This document shows, piece after piece, positions 4,744 through 5,016 of a stretch of 5,016 bases of DNA. The position numbers were made by a program, and so were the translations under genes. The stretch lies in the NCBI GenBank assembly GCA_038224055.1, contig JBBRGO010000247.1, positions 1 to 5,016 of the forward strand, written 5' to 3'. The notes below the pieces were generated by a model. That model did not search any database. It was not told the origin of the DNA and saw only the letters and a program-made list of their open reading frames with translations. Position 1 is the stretch's first letter, and every line of letters begins with the position of its first letter. This stretch comes from JBDSSS01 sp038224055 (GTDB lineage: Bacteria; Actinomycetota; Actinomycetes; Actinomycetales; Dermatophilaceae).

Positions 4744-5016
4744 TCACCGGGCGGGGCGGGCCCCGCGGGACGAGCGGCCCTCGGCCCCGAGCGGCCGCTG
4801 GGTGCGCCCGTCGTCCGTCGGGCCGATCCCGCCCTGGCAGCCGGGGCAGTAGAACATCGTCCGCTCCTGTGGTGCCCGGCCGATCATCGCGACGCGCACC
4901 GTCGTGCCGCAGCGACGGCAGGGGCGACCGCTGCGCGCGTGCGCGTAGTGGGCGTCCCCGAGCTGGTAGGACCCGGTGCTGCTCTGCACGGCGTGGTTCT
5001 TCCCGTTGTCGATCAG
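4744..5016 (-). CDS. Fpg/Nei family DNA glycosylase, C-terminal zinc-finger part, truncated by window edge
   Basis: The Fpg/Nei family removes oxidised bases from DNA and cuts at the resulting abasic site. Reading leftward from the right edge the frame is open at the first base and gives 90 residues: LIDNGKNHAVQSS, then HARSGRPCRRCG, then ERTMFYCPGCQGG, ending at TGA 4744-4746. Cys33, Cys36, Cys57 and Cys60 (numbered from the window edge) form the four-cysteine zinc finger, and Arg52 in ERTMFYC is the finger arginine that inserts near the damaged base in this family. The N-terminal catalytic proline and the helix-two-turn-helix are outside the window, so Fpg cannot be told from Nei. A GTG at 4989 is internal. 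About 28 residues follow the last cysteine and are Gly/Arg-rich; E. coli members end sooner, so this is a lineage-specific tail. Confidence 0.94.
   Translation of the reverse strand: MIDNGKNHAVQSSTGSYQLGDAHYAHARSGRPCRRCGTTVRVAMIGRAPQERTMFYCPGCQGGIGPTDDGRTQRPLGAEGRSSRGARPAR
4751..4766. terminator. GC-rich inverted repeat near the DinB/glycosylase convergent junction
   Basis: GCGGGGC (4751-4757) and GCCCCGC (4760-4766) are perfectly complementary with two bases between, which would fold as a six-pair stem with a four-base loop. It lies 29 nt past the DinB stop and within the last codons of the glycosylase gene. It could help end DinB transcription, but there is no T-tract and such repeats also occur by chance in GC-rich coding DNA. 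Confidence 0.25.

Overview
The window is a GC-rich chromosomal stretch, very probably from a high-GC actinobacterium. The main evidence is strong G/C preference at third codon positions, frequent GTG starts, and protein sequences that read like actinobacterial GlpD, RidA, DinB and Fpg/Nei family members. Tyrosine is nearly always TAC. Several TAT exceptions fall in a recurring GTATGCC heptamer, a habit I loosely associate with Intrasporangiaceae-type genomes, but this is only a hint. I see no mobile element, CRISPR array, tRNA or rRNA.

Layout from left to right: (1) the C-terminal part of aerobic glycerol-3-phosphate dehydrogenase (GlpD), + strand, entering from the left edge; (2) a small lipoprotein of unknown function, + strand, possibly translated from a leaderless mRNA; (3) a PhnB-like VOC/glyoxalase-fold protein, - strand, convergent with the lipoprotein; (4) a 241-bp divergent intergenic region; (5) an MmcQ/YjbR-family protein, + strand; (6) a membrane-anchored alpha/beta hydrolase with a complete Ser-Asp-His triad, + strand, whose start region contains a triplicated ATGTCTGA and a nested 10-codon ORF; (7) a short convergent junction made of a 13-bp tandem repeat and a strong hairpin; (8) a RidA-family protein, - strand; (9) a divergent gap; (10) a protein with an N-terminal pentapeptide-repeat-like stretch and a DinB-like domain, + strand; (11) the C-terminal zinc-finger end of an Fpg/Nei DNA glycosylase, - strand, running off the right edge.

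The genes are mostly singletons in alternating orientation, and nothing ties them into one pathway. Several belong to small families linked with metabolite damage or housekeeping (RidA, VOC, Fpg/Nei), but that looks like coincidence. I do not see a clear new multi-gene system. The most unusual items are local: the hydrolase start-site repeat with its nested mini-ORF, the 13-bp repeat that places stop codons in all six frames between two convergent genes, and the pentapeptide/DinB architecture.
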